NCBI RefSeq assembly: GCF_000161455.1
Contig: NZ_CM000745.1
Location: 1,932,686-1,996,685 of the forward strand
Direction: 5' to 3'
DNA length: 64,000 nucleotides
Source of the DNA: Bacillus pseudomycoides DSM 12442
GTDB taxonomy: Bacteria; Bacillota; Bacilli; Bacillales; Bacillaceae_G
Part shown: piece after piece, positions 34,722-43,528 of the stretch
Layout: each line of letters opens with the position of its first letter
Numbering within the stretch: the first letter of the stretch is position 1
Program-made: the position numbers and the translations under genes
Notes under the pieces: model-generated
What the model was told of the DNA's origin: nothing
Seen by the model: the letters and a program-made list of their open reading frames with translations, nothing else
The model's database searches: none

Positions 34722-35927
34722 TTGCAAGAAATCGCAGAGTTTCGTATGCCAAAGAACGTTTTGTACGGGAGAAATTCACTGGAGAAATTAGGAGAACAAG
34801 CAATTAAACTAGGGAAAAAAGCTTTCATTATCAGTGATTCTATTATGAAAAAACTTGGTTATATTGATGCGTGTGTGAAACTACTAAAAGCGAAAAAAAT
34901 AGATGTTATTACTTATGAAAATGTAAATGCGGAACCAACAAATATCCACGTTTTGGAAGCGTTAACGATATGTGCAGAGTCAAAATGTGATTTTATTATT
35001 GGGCTTGGTGGAGGAAGTTGTATTGATGCAGCAAAAGCTGTAGCAGTTCTGTTTACAAATGGAGGAGAGATTGAAGATTATGTTCAAAATCATGTGGAAA
35101 TAGAAAAGCAACCATTACCCCTTATTGCAATTCCAACAACATCTGGTACAGGATCAGAAGTTACAAGTGTTGCTGTTATTACAAATACAAAAACAGATGT
35201 CAAAATGATGATTAAGCACCCAAATTTCACGCCACAAATCGCGATTATCGATCCCTTATTGACACGTTCTGTTCCACCGAATATTACTGCAGCAACAGGT
35301 ATTGACGCACTATGTCATGCAATTGAAGCATATCTTTCTAGATTTTCGCAACCGCTTACAGATGTATTAGCACTTGCAGCAATTGGAGCGATTATGAAAC
35401 ACTTGCGGATTGCCTATGAAAAGGGGACAGATATAGAAGCACGAGAAGCAATGATGATTGCATCCTTACAAGCTGGCATTGCTTTTTCAAACGCATCGGT
35501 CACTTTAGTCCATGGAATGTCACGCCCAATTGGAGCACTATTTCATGTACCCCATGGTATATCAAATGCGATGTTACTACCAGCAGTTTTAGATTTTACA
35601 AAAATTTGCTCAGTCAAACGCCTCGCAGATATTGGGCGGATTATAAATCCGGAATTACATTCATTATCTGATGAAGAGCTTGCTAACCATGCTATTTTTG
35701 AAATAAAGAAACTCTGTTTGGATCTACGTATTCCTAATCTTAGGGAGTACGGAATTGATCAGGTTGAATTTGAAAATGCTCTTTCAAAAATGGCGAAAGA
35801 TGCATTGGCTAGTGGGAGTCCGAGTAATAACCCACGCATCCCTTCTTATCATGAGGTGAAAAAATTATATCGTATATGTTTTGACTATCAATATGAAAAT
35901 TCTATAAGTACCTCAATAGATTTCTGA
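34722..35927 (+). CDS. Iron-containing alcohol dehydrogenase (type III)
   Basis: A 401-residue NAD(P)-dependent dehydrogenase. The cofactor site GLGGGSCIDAAKA lies near residue 97, and the family metal ligands are in IDALCHAIEAYLS and HGMSRPIGALFHVPHGISNA. The conserved His residues follow the fermentative alcohol/hydroxy-acid dehydrogenase pattern. TTG at 34722 is chosen; an in-frame GTG nine bases earlier overlaps the AAGGAG. It sits between two GntP permease genes with short gaps and probably oxidises the imported hydroxy-acid. 4-hydroxybutyrate is one candidate, not proven. Confidence 0.88.
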   Translation: MQEIAEFRMPKNVLYGRNSLEKLGEQAIKLGKKAFIISDSIMKKLGYIDACVKLLKAKKIDVITYENVNAEPTNIHVLEALTICAESKCDFIIGLGGGSCIDAAKAVAVLFTNGGEIEDYVQNHVEIEKQPLPLIAIPTTSGTGSEVTSVAVITNTKTDVKMMIKHPNFTPQIAIIDPLLTRSVPPNITAATGIDALCHAIEAYLSRFSQPLTDVLALAAIGAIMKHLRIAYEKGTDIEAREAMMIASLQAGIAFSNASVTLVHGMSRPIGALFHVPHGISNAMLLPAVLDFTKICSVKRLADIGRIINPELHSLSDEELANHAIFEIKKLCLDLRIPNLREYGIDQVEFENALSKMAKDALASGSPSNNPRIPSYHEVKKLYRICFDYQYENSISTSIDF

Positions 35928-35970
35928 ATATTATTAAAATATTTCCGCGGAAATGAAAAGGGGGCAGGAG

Positions 35971-37410
35971 ATGGAATTAGTAATTATTTTATTGGCTCTT
36001 TGCATGCTGATGTTTGTTGCCTATCGTGGTTTTTCGGTTATATTATTTGCCCCAATTTGCGCGCTATTTGCGGTTTTATTAACAGAGCCAAGTCACGTAT
36101 TACCTTTTTTCTCTAATATTTTTATGGAAAAAATGGTTGGGTTTATTAAATTATATTTTCCAGTATTCTTACTCGGAGCAATTTTCGGTAAGGTAGTAGA
36201 AATGTCAGGGATTGCGGAGTCTATTGCAAAAACAATTATTCAGCTAGTTGGTGTCAAACGTTCCATGCTAGCAATTGTTCTGATGGGTGCTATATTAACC
36301 TATAGTGGCGTCAGTTTGTTTGTAGTTGCTTTTGCGGTATATCCATTTGCAGCTAATTTATTTCGAGAGGCTAATATTCCAAAACGATTAATACCAGGAA
36401 CAATTGCTCTTGGAGCAATTACATTTACAATGGATGCTCTTCCAGGGACACCGCAAATTCAAAATGTTATTCCAACGACATTTTTTAAAACAGACATTTA
36501 TGCAGCACCATTTCTTGGAATCATTGGAGCGGTCTTTGTATTTCTTGTTGGTATGTTGTATTTAGAAAGAAGACGAAAAAAGGCAGAGGAAAGTGGCGAA
36601 GGTTATTATGGTTGTGGAAATGAGAATTCTGAAATGGCAGCTACAACTGAAACAGAACAAAATATAAAACCAGCTATTCATACTCCCGAAATTACACCAC
36701 TTCGCCAAGTACTGGCTTTTATACCGCTTATTTTAGTGGGGGTAATGAATAAAGTTTTTACAGTGATGATTCCAACATGGTATCCAAAGGGATTTGATTT
36801 TTCATCTATTGGATTAAAAACATTTGGCAAAGTGGAACTTTCTGGTGTGCTAGGCGTATGGTCTGTTGAACTGGCACTATTAATCGGAATTATTACAACG
36901 ATAATTTTAAATTGGAAACGCTTATTTACAGGATTTCAAGCTGGCTTAAATGCAAGTATTGGTGGTGCATTGCTTGCTGCTATGAATACTGGAGCAGAAT
37001 ATGGTTTTGGGGGAGTTATAGCAGCATTACCCGGCTTCGGTGTCATTCGGGACAGTATTTCTACGACGTTCACAAATCCTCTCGTAAATGGTGCAGTTAC
37101 TACAAATGTCCTTGCGGGAATTACTGGATCAGCATCAGGAGGAATGGGGATTGCTTTAAGTGCGATGTCGGAGAAATACATTGCGGCGGCAGAACAATAT
37201 AATATTCCATTTGAAGTGATGCATAGGATTATTTCAATGGCATCAGGAGGAATGGATACATTACCACATAACGGTGCTGTCATTACATTATTGGCAGTAA
37301 CTGGATTAACACATAAGCAATCCTATCGTGATATTTTTGCAATTACTATTATTAAAACAATAGCTGTATTTGTTGTGATCGGTGTTTATAGCTTAACTGG
37401 AATTGTATAA
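35971..37410 (+). CDS. GntP family H+/organic-acid symporter, copy 2
   Basis: A 479-residue transporter matching copy 1 residue for residue over long blocks, for example the first 60 residues after MELVIILLA and the last 80. The central hydrophilic loop (about residues 200-245) differs most. The ATG at 35971 with GGGGGCAGGAG upstream is chosen; the ATG at 35953 has no site. Duplicated permeases around one enzyme may give different affinities or stereo-preference, consistent with the racemase gene that follows. Confidence 0.88.
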   Translation: MELVIILLALCMLMFVAYRGFSVILFAPICALFAVLLTEPSHVLPFFSNIFMEKMVGFIKLYFPVFLLGAIFGKVVEMSGIAESIAKTIIQLVGVKRSMLAIVLMGAILTYSGVSLFVVAFAVYPFAANLFREANIPKRLIPGTIALGAITFTMDALPGTPQIQNVIPTTFFKTDIYAAPFLGIIGAVFVFLVGMLYLERRRKKAEESGEGYYGCGNENSEMAATTETEQNIKPAIHTPEITPLRQVLAFIPLILVGVMNKVFTVMIPTWYPKGFDFSSIGLKTFGKVELSGVLGVWSVELALLIGIITTIILNWKRLFTGFQAGLNASIGGALLAAMNTGAEYGFGGVIAALPGFGVIRDSISTTFTNPLVNGAVTTNVLAGITGSASGGMGIALSAMSEKYIAAAEQYNIPFEVMHRIISMASGGMDTLPHNGAVITLLAVTGLTHKQSYRDIFAITIIKTIAVFVVIGVYSLTGIV

Positions 37411-37423
37411 GAAGAACTGAACT

Positions 37424-37461
37424 AAAAAAGGACATTTGTTTGTTTAACAAATGTCCTTTTT
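37424..37461 (+). terminator. Terminator of the GntP-ADH-GntP cassette
   Basis: AAAAAAGGACATTTGTT pairs with AACAAATGTCCTTTTT around TGTTT. Confidence 0.92.
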
Positions 37462-37528
37462 GTTATGTTAAAATTACATAATAATGTTGTATAAATTTTA
37501 AATGAGAAAATAAGGGGGAATGGGTAAG

Positions 37529-38251
37529 ATGAAAATGATAGGTCTTATTGGTGGAATGAGCTGGGAGTCTTCTTCTGAATATTATCGCATTATTAATGAA
37601 GAAGTAAAAAAGAGGTTAGGAGGATTACATTCAGCGAAATGTCTTTTATATAGCGTTGATTTTGAAGAGATTGAACGATGTCAATCTGAAGGTGATTGGG
37701 GAAAAGCGGGGAACGTATTAGGAGAAGCTGCATATTCTCTTGAGAAAGCTGGTGCAGACTTCATTGTTATTTGTACGAATACAATGCATAAAGTGATTAG
37801 TAATATTAAAGATAAGGTGAGTATTCCTATTTTACATATCGCGGATGCAACAGCTATGGAAATAAAGAAACAAGGAATTCGATCAGTTGGTTTACTCGGA
37901 ACGAAATATACAATGGAACAAGATTTTTACAAATCACGTATAGAAGAAAAGGGTATGAGAGTAATGATACCAAATGAAACAGATAGGGAATTAGTAAATA
38001 GAATCATATATAACGAGTTATGTTTAGGAAAGGTTAATCAAACATCAAGAGATTCCTATAAAGAAATAATAAATCGTTTCGTACAAAATGGAGTAGAAGG
38101 AATTATATTAGGTTGTACGGAAATAGGGCTATTAGTAAAACAGGAAGATTCTCAAGTTCCTTTATTTGATACAACTTTTATACATGCTGTTGAAGCTGTA
38201 AACATCTCTTTAGGAGGTTATTTGGATGTGGTGAAAAAGAATAAAAAATAA
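37529..38251 (+). CDS. Aspartate/glutamate racemase family protein
   Basis: A 240-residue cytosolic enzyme of the PLP-independent racemase family. IGLIGGMSWESS opens the protein, and the two catalytic cysteines lie in ICTNTMHK (near residue 82) and LGCTEIGLL (near residue 194). Family members interconvert D- and L-aspartate or other amino acids. ATG at 37529 gives the GGGGGA a normal spacing; the ATG at 37520 abuts it. It lies downstream of a strong terminator, so it is a separate unit. Confidence 0.88.
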   Translation: MKMIGLIGGMSWESSSEYYRIINEEVKKRLGGLHSAKCLLYSVDFEEIERCQSEGDWGKAGNVLGEAAYSLEKAGADFIVICTNTMHKVISNIKDKVSIPILHIADATAMEIKKQGIRSVGLLGTKYTMEQDFYKSRIEEKGMRVMIPNETDRELVNRIIYNELCLGKVNQTSRDSYKEIINRFVQNGVEGIILGCTEIGLLVKQEDSQVPLFDTTFIHAVEAVNISLGGYLDVVKKNKK

Positions 38252-38349
38252 TTACATAACTTTATTATGTAAACTAATCCGATTGTGTCGATGGAAAATA
38301 TTCAGAAGATACTTTATAATGTAAGTGGTTACAAAAAGGGGGAGTATGG

Positions 38350-38823
38350 ATGTTTTCACTTCGGCCAATTGCTTTTGTACATAATGAAAGAAAAATGATA
38401 ATGGATGATGAATGGGGAGATGTACAATCTCTTATTACATTAACGGATTCATATGCAGAAGAGAGTATACAAGGAATTGAAGATTTTTCACATATTGAAG
38501 TAATCTTTTATTTTCATAAAGTGAAAGATGAACAGATTCAATATTCGGCTAGACATCCACGAAATAATAAGGAATATCCGAAAATAGGTATTTTTGCACA
38601 GCGGGGGAAAAATCGTCCTAATCGATTGGGGGCGACAATTGCAAAAGTTGTAAGGCGAGAAGGAAAATCAATTGTAGTTGAAGGATTAGATGCAATTGAC
38701 GGTACACCTATATTGGATATAAAGCCTGTTATGAGAGAATTTTTACCGAATGAAGATATTTTACAACCTGAATGGGTAACGGACCTTATGAAGGAGTATT
38801 GGAAAGGAAGCGAAGTAAAGTGA
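38350..38823 (+). CDS. trmO: tRNA (t6A37) N6-methyltransferase TrmO
   Basis: A 157-residue protein of the TsaA/YaeB fold, unlike classical methyltransferases. SLRPIAFVHNER, the FSHIEVIFYFH segment and GIFAQRGKNRPNRLGAT are typical of the SAM-binding beta-barrel of TrmO, which methylates N6-threonylcarbamoyladenosine 37 of certain tRNAs. Its stop overlaps the GTG start of the next gene (GTGA), so the two are translationally coupled. Confidence 0.88.
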   Translation: MFSLRPIAFVHNERKMIMDDEWGDVQSLITLTDSYAEESIQGIEDFSHIEVIFYFHKVKDEQIQYSARHPRNNKEYPKIGIFAQRGKNRPNRLGATIAKVVRREGKSIVVEGLDAIDGTPILDIKPVMREFLPNEDILQPEWVTDLMKEYWKGSEVK

Positions 38824-39260
38824 AAATATATGAAGCGACAATTGAAGATTTAGATGGAGTAGCATCAGTATTTAATAATTATCGTACCTTTTATAAACAA
38901 GAGTCGAATGTGGGAGAAGCACGAGTATTTTTGCGTAATCGCATAGAGCGAAAAGAATCTGTAATTTTTGTAGCTGTTGAAGATGGGGAGTACCTTGGAT
39001 TCACACAATTATATCCTTCTTTTTCATCAGTTTCGATGAAAGAATTATGGATTTTAAATGATCTATTTGTACAAGAAGGTAAACGCGGCGCAGGTATTGG
39101 AAAAAAATTATTAGAAGCGGCTAGAATTTTCGCACTAGAGAACGGTGCAAAAGGATTAAAATTGCAAACAGAAATAGATAACATATCAGCACAGCGATTA
39201 TATGCCGAGAATGGATATTTGAGAGATAATCGTTATTTCCATTATGAATTAACTTTCTAA
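38820..39260 (+). CDS. GNAT family N-acetyltransferase
   Basis: A 146-residue acetyltransferase. Motif A for acetyl-CoA is QEGKRGAGIGKKLLEAA near residue 84, and motif B ends with AQRLYAENGY. The GTG start at 38820 is chosen because GGAAG lies upstream and it overlaps the trmO stop. The in-frame ATG at 38772 lies inside trmO. The acceptor amine is unknown. Confidence 0.87.
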   Translation: MKIYEATIEDLDGVASVFNNYRTFYKQESNVGEARVFLRNRIERKESVIFVAVEDGEYLGFTQLYPSFSSVSMKELWILNDLFVQEGKRGAGIGKKLLEAARIFALENGAKGLKLQTEIDNISAQRLYAENGYLRDNRYFHYELTF

Positions 39261-39390
39261 ATTCAATATTAATACAGGCGAAAATACAAACCGAACTCTA
39301 TCATTCAACGTATATTACTATTGTGCAAGTTCCTGTGAATACAACGTACAATATTATTTGCGATTGCTTGTAGATTTGTATATGAAAAAT

Positions 39391-39436
39391 AAAAAACCTA
39401 ACATATTACTTTTGATTAATATGTTAGGTTTTTTTT
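39391..39436. terminator. Bidirectional terminator
   Basis: AAAAAACCTAACATATTA (39391-39408) pairs with TAATATGTTAGGTTTTTT (39417-39434), between convergent genes. Confidence 0.92.
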
Positions 39437-39450
39437 AAATAAGGTGCTTC

Positions 39451-39990
39451 TTAAATTTGTGTTGTAATTCGTTTCAGAATCCAAATGACAGCATCTTGAA
39501 AGTTTTCTGCAATATAACTCGGTTCAATATGAGCCCATTTATCGCGATATGTATGTAATGCGTCATGCCCGGCACCCGTTTGAACTAAGATCGTTGTTGC
39601 ATTCACATTTGCGCCAGCAACGATATCAGTCCAGCGATCGCCAATAACGATGCATTTTGTTAAATCAAGCTCATGTTTTTTTGATGCTTGCAGAAGCATA
39701 CCTGTACTTGGCTTTCGACATTCGCACCCATCTCCATGTCTGTGAGGACAAAGATAGATGTCATCAAAACCAAAAGCTTCTAGTTCTTGAATAAAATCTT
39801 CTATACTTGCTTTTCCATCAGCAATACCAGGTTGATTTGTAAAGGAAAATAGTTTTATATTTTGTTCTTTTAATGCACGTAAGGCGTCTTGTGTAAATGA
39901 AAATAAGGTAAATTCACCAGGATAATGTATGATAGTATCTCCTCCGATGGTTCCATCACGATCGATAAATATTGCTTGAATGTTTGTCAT
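39451..39990 (-). CDS. HAD-IIIA hydrolase (GmhB/histidinol-phosphatase-like)
   Basis: A 179-residue phosphatase. Motif I FIDRDGTIGG lies near residue 8, Thr in FSFTNQPG forms motif II, GDRWTDI forms the C-terminal Mg site, and a Cys/His zinc loop CPHRHGDGCECRKP lies near residue 95. The zinc loop is typical of the GmhB and HisB-N group, which act on sugar bisphosphates or histidinol phosphate. ATG at 39990 is preferred (AAGGGA upstream). It is probably cotranscribed with the GNAT gene just upstream. Confidence 0.87.
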   Translation of the reverse strand: MTNIQAIFIDRDGTIGGDTIIHYPGEFTLFSFTQDALRALKEQNIKLFSFTNQPGIADGKASIEDFIQELEAFGFDDIYLCPHRHGDGCECRKPSTGMLLQASKKHELDLTKCIVIGDRWTDIVAGANVNATTILVQTGAGHDALHTYRDKWAHIEPSYIAENFQDAVIWILKRITTQI

Positions 39991-40016
39991 AATAGTAGTT
40001 CCCTTCAACTAGTAAA

Positions 40017-40448
40017 TTAAAAGTATTTTACAAATCGATATCCGTTTATTTCGTATCCTAATTTTTTATAGAATGGATGAGCATCTGTTCTTTGCGTACC
40101 ACTTACAAGCCATGTTCCAATACAGTTATGCTCTTTAGCTAACTGTTCAGCATACTCCATTAAAATTTGTCCAATTCCTTTTCTTCTTGCTGTGGAGTCA
40201 ACACTAATAATGGATACTTCCCCGTATCGTGTCACATCTTCTAAGTTCTCACGTATACGAAATCCAAGGAATCCAAATATATGATCATCTTCTTCGTAAA
40301 CATATAAGAAGTCAAATGGGCTCATTTCAACAAATTGTAAGCGATTTTGCATGTCTACATAAGAAATATCAGAACCTTTTAATTCTTTTGTTAGTGAACA
40401 AAGTGCTTCTATATCGTTCACAGTTGCTTTTCGAATGTGAGATTTCAT
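40017..40448 (-). CDS. GNAT family N-acetyltransferase
   Basis: A 143-residue acetyltransferase with motif A VDSTARRKGIGQILMEYAEQ near residue 83 and a C-terminal FYKKLGYEINGYRF segment. GGAG precedes the ATG. Eight bases separate its stop from the HAD-IIIA start, so the two form an operon. The substrate is not predictable. Confidence 0.87.
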   Translation of the reverse strand: MKSHIRKATVNDIEALCSLTKELKGSDISYVDMQNRLQFVEMSPFDFLYVYEEDDHIFGFLGFRIRENLEDVTRYGEVSIISVDSTARRKGIGQILMEYAEQLAKEHNCIGTWLVSGTQRTDAHPFYKKLGYEINGYRFVKYF

Positions 40449-40636
40449 ACTCTCAACTCCATCTATAAATATAAATTAACAACTCCAAATGTTAAATATT
40501 CTGTTAAAAAGTGTTTTTTCCTGCTAGTAGTACGAATATAAACATTTAATATATTAGATATATAGAATAATATTTTAAGAAGAAATATGTTATGATTTTC
40601 CTGGAGTTTATTGTAAGTGGGAAGAGGGGAAGTAAT

Positions 40637-41363
40637 TTGTTACAGGTCAATATTCGATCAGCGGGTTATGAAGCAGGAGAAAAAACAATCCATGATATAG
40701 CATTTTCAATTGAAAAAGGTGAACTAGTTGCTCTTATTGGTGCAAATGGAGCTGGGAAAAGTACGACAATTAAATCAATGCTTGGCTTACTTGCAAATAT
40801 GGAGGGTGAAATTTCGTTTGGTGAAAAAGAGAATCCGTATGCATATGTGCCAGAACACCCAACGTATTATGATTATTTAACATTATGGGAGCACATTGAA
40901 TTGTTAATGGCTGCACGTGGGTGTGAAATAGGGAGCTGGGAGGAACGCGCACAGGAGTTATTACACACATTTCGAATGGAAAAGCATAAGCATGAATACT
41001 TATCAAAGTTTTCAAAAGGTATGAAACAAAAATCAATGTTGATTTTGGCTTTTTTTAACGGAACCAGACTTTTATATTATTGATGAACCGTTTATTGGAT
41101 TAGATCCAGTAGCAACACGAGAATTTTTAAATTTCTTATATAAAGAAAAAGAGCGGGGAGTAGGGATTTTACTGTGTACCCATGTGCTAGATACAGCGGA
41201 AAGAATCTGTGAACGATTTTTACTTATTTCACAAGGAACGTTATTAGCAAACGGTAATCTACAAACAATTCAATCCCTAGCAGAAATGCCAGAGAGTCCA
41301 TTATTAGATTGTTTTGATGCAATCGTAAGGCGGGAACAACATGATGAAACAACAATTTTATAA
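40637..41363 (+). pseudogene. EcsA-like ABC transporter ATPase, frameshifted
   Basis: The first part encodes the N-terminal ATPase half: TTG start at 40637 with AGAGGGGA upstream, Walker A GANGAGKST, signature FSKGMKQKS. At 41050-41056 a run of seven T shifts the frame and the reading ends at a TGA at 41081. With six T the frame continues through FYIIDEPFIGLDP (Walker B) and the H-loop (LLCTHVLDTAERI) to a TAA at 41361. That product would be 241 residues, close to EcsA, and would overlap the next gene by about 20 bases. The gene is therefore truly broken, a sequencing error, or rescued by slippage at T7. An in-frame ATG at 40592 has no ribosome binding site. Confidence 0.85.
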
Positions 41364-42537
41364 AAGGTTGCGTCATGAACTGAAAAGAAAATGGAAATCC
41401 ATTCGGTCTGTAACTGATTGGACAATCGCATTATATTTTATCGTTCCAGTACTTGTATTTAGCGGGATTTATTATCGTTCGTTATGGACAAGAGAATTAT
41501 CTGCAGAAGAACCGGCTTATTTTTTATTGGGCTTGTTTGTATTTTTCTTTGTTACATATTCAAGAGGAATGCGTTCGTTTTTTGAGCAAGCAGATAGCCT
41601 GTTTTTAATTCAGCATCCAGTTCACATGAAAAAATTAATGAAATATGGCATGGTATACACATGTATTCGAATAAGTATAACAAATATCATTGTAACGCTC
41701 ATTATGTTACCTATATTGGTTAAGAGTATGGGGGCTTCTCTTTTACAAGTCGTATTATTTTGGCTGTCCTTTACCGTTTTTCGGTGTATGTTATCACTAT
41801 TGGTAAGATATATAGATGTGTGTGGAGGGAAGCGCTGGGTATTATGGATTGTAAAGATTATCGTATTTTTTATGAGTTTTATTTGTTTGGGAAGTGGTCT
41901 GTTTTTAGGTTTTAAACATCCAGTATATGCAATACTATTTATCATTGTATTGATTGGAATTAGTTTGATATTGATAAAACAAAAAATGAACTATCAACGT
42001 TTCTTTTTTAAGGAAGTTGAAAAAGAAAAGGAAGAGGGTATGCGCTGGACAACGGAAATCATGCACTTTAGTGGTCAAATAACGAAGCCAAGTAATAACT
42101 CGAGACCATGGTTGTTTCCACGTTCGAAGCATATACTAGGGAAAAAATCTGATTCGCGTATTATTGAATCATTTTTTAAGGAGTATTTTCGATCAGGTGC
42201 TTCTTTAAGTTTTTATATTAAAATTATCTTTATGAGTGCAGTATCGATAAAAGTAACACCATGGTGGATTGCGCTTATTATTATTGTATTTGCCTGTGTT
42301 GCAATTGTACGTTATTCAGGGGATCAATGGAATGAATTTGTTAAAAAAATGTTTCTCCAATTATATTGTGATCAAGGGAAGTTATTATTGTTAAAAGGAA
42401 GAGCGGGAATGTCCTTGTTTGTTCCGGCTGTTTTGATTTACGGCATAGTTATACTTGGCCAGTTTTATTTATTACCAGCTATTATCGTAGGAAGCCTACT
42501 ATTAATATTAATAGGCTGGATTGTATTCATACCGTAG
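41341..42537 (+). CDS. EcsB-like ABC transporter permease
   Basis: A 398-residue membrane protein with about nine hydrophobic segments. WTIALYFIVPVLVFSG, the RSFFEQADSLFLIQHPV segment and overall length fit EcsB (about 408 residues). EcsAB affects secretion, intramembrane proteolysis and competence in B. subtilis. This pair is probably a paralogue of the main ecs operon, which would lie elsewhere. AAGGCGGG precedes two adjacent ATG codons. The partner ATPase gene is frameshifted, so the permease may be orphaned. Confidence 0.85.
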   Translation: MMKQQFYKRLRHELKRKWKSIRSVTDWTIALYFIVPVLVFSGIYYRSLWTRELSAEEPAYFLLGLFVFFFVTYSRGMRSFFEQADSLFLIQHPVHMKKLMKYGMVYTCIRISITNIIVTLIMLPILVKSMGASLLQVVLFWLSFTVFRCMLSLLVRYIDVCGGKRWVLWIVKIIVFFMSFICLGSGLFLGFKHPVYAILFIIVLIGISLILIKQKMNYQRFFFKEVEKEKEEGMRWTTEIMHFSGQITKPSNNSRPWLFPRSKHILGKKSDSRIIESFFKEYFRSGASLSFYIKIIFMSAVSIKVTPWWIALIIIVFACVAIVRYSGDQWNEFVKKMFLQLYCDQGKLLLLKGRAGMSLFVPAVLIYGIVILGQFYLLPAIIVGSLLLILIGWIVFIP

Positions 42538-42564
42538 AAAAAAGAGCCATAATGGCTCTTTTTT
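42538..42564. terminator. Bidirectional terminator after ecsB-like gene
   Basis: AAAAAAGAGCC pairs with GGCTCTTTTTT around a five-base loop. The right arm touches the stop codon of the short minus-strand gene. Confidence 0.9.
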
Positions 42565-42640
42565 AGTCTGTAATTGACTGGTAAATAAAATATAAGAGAA
42601 CAAAAATGCTCACGACGGAGTACATGACATCTAGAGTCAT
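42563..42640 (-). CDS. 25-residue single-helix membrane peptide
   Basis: A 26-codon gene beginning MTLDVMYS, with a hydrophobic core VVSIFVLLYFIY and a polar end QSITD. A strong GAGGAGGA lies six bases before the ATG, and the stop coincides with a hairpin terminator, which is how real short genes of this group look. Function is unknown; options are a transporter- or kinase-associated small membrane protein or a type I toxin. No homology is claimed. Confidence 0.55.
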   Translation of the reverse strand: MTLDVMYSVVSIFVLLYFIYQSITD

Positions 42641-42818
42641 TAAAAATCCTCCTCACTATTGTTGTACTTATATTATATGAAATCTGACTATTACATATTC
42701 AAATGAAAAAAATATGAAAGTTAATAAATTTGTAAAGTGCAAAAATTAGCATCATTTTGTATAATGGAAGAAACAACCGTTATACAAATATAAGTAGTGA
42801 AAGGGGAGGGAATAAAAA

Positions 42819-43397
42819 ATGCCAAATTGGTTTAGAAAGACGTTAGTCGCATTAATTACTGTATTTACATTTGGTTTAGTGACGCCTCCTTCTATTTTGC
42901 TTGATAATGCAAAAGCGGACAAGCCTACAACAAGGCAACAAAATTTGGAGCAGACGTCCTATACATATGAAGAAAATCGAGAGAGGTTAACCGCAGAGAC
43001 CTTTGTGACCTATGCAATGCAAGAAGCTGAGAAACAATCTATGCAAAAGTTTGGTTCTAAAATTGGACCTGTCATTGAAGATGAATTTAAAGATATTATT
43101 CTACCTAAAATAGAAGAAGCAATTGCAGAGCTTACAACAGATGTACCGGAAGAGTCTTTACAATCATTAGCAATTTCACAGAAACCAGCAGGCGGCAATA
43201 ACGAAAAGATTTTTCATGTATATGATACGAAAACAGGAAATGATTTACTACGTTTCCATGTAAGGCGGGATCATCCACCACAAGATGGATATTATTTTAA
43301 TTTCCACTACCATCGCTTTGATGATGGATATACAGCGCATCATGAGTTAGGAGATATTTATTGGAATACGAATATGCCGCCGAAATGGCTGTCGTGA
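42819..43397 (+). CDS. ypjP: YpjP-like protein
   Basis: A 192-residue protein with an N-terminal membrane anchor or signal (RKTLVALITVFTFGLVTPP). The C-terminal half is well conserved with B. subtilis YpjP: LLRFHVRRDHPPQDGYYFNF and the HHELGDIYW end. The function is unknown. In B. subtilis it sits just upstream of the thymidylate synthase and dihydrofolate reductase genes. Here three genes are inserted between, but the order is kept. AGGGGAGGG precedes the ATG. Confidence 0.88.
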   Translation: MPNWFRKTLVALITVFTFGLVTPPSILLDNAKADKPTTRQQNLEQTSYTYEENRERLTAETFVTYAMQEAEKQSMQKFGSKIGPVIEDEFKDIILPKIEEAIAELTTDVPEESLQSLAISQKPAGGNNEKIFHVYDTKTGNDLLRFHVRRDHPPQDGYYFNFHYHRFDDGYTAHHELGDIYWNTNMPPKWLS

Positions 43398-43398
43398 T

Positions 43399-43434
43399 AA
43401 AAAGAACGAGGAGATGTCCTTGTTCTTTTTTGTT
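43399..43434 (+). terminator. Terminator of ypjP
   Basis: AAAAAGAACGAGGA pairs imperfectly with TCCTTGTTCTTTTTT. Confidence 0.8.
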
Positions 43435-43528
43435 TTTATAAATGTGAAAATTAAAGGTGAAGCGGATCTTAACAGCGAATAGAATATGTTTAGATTTGTT
43501 CAAAAAAGAGGCTAAGGGAGTATTCATT

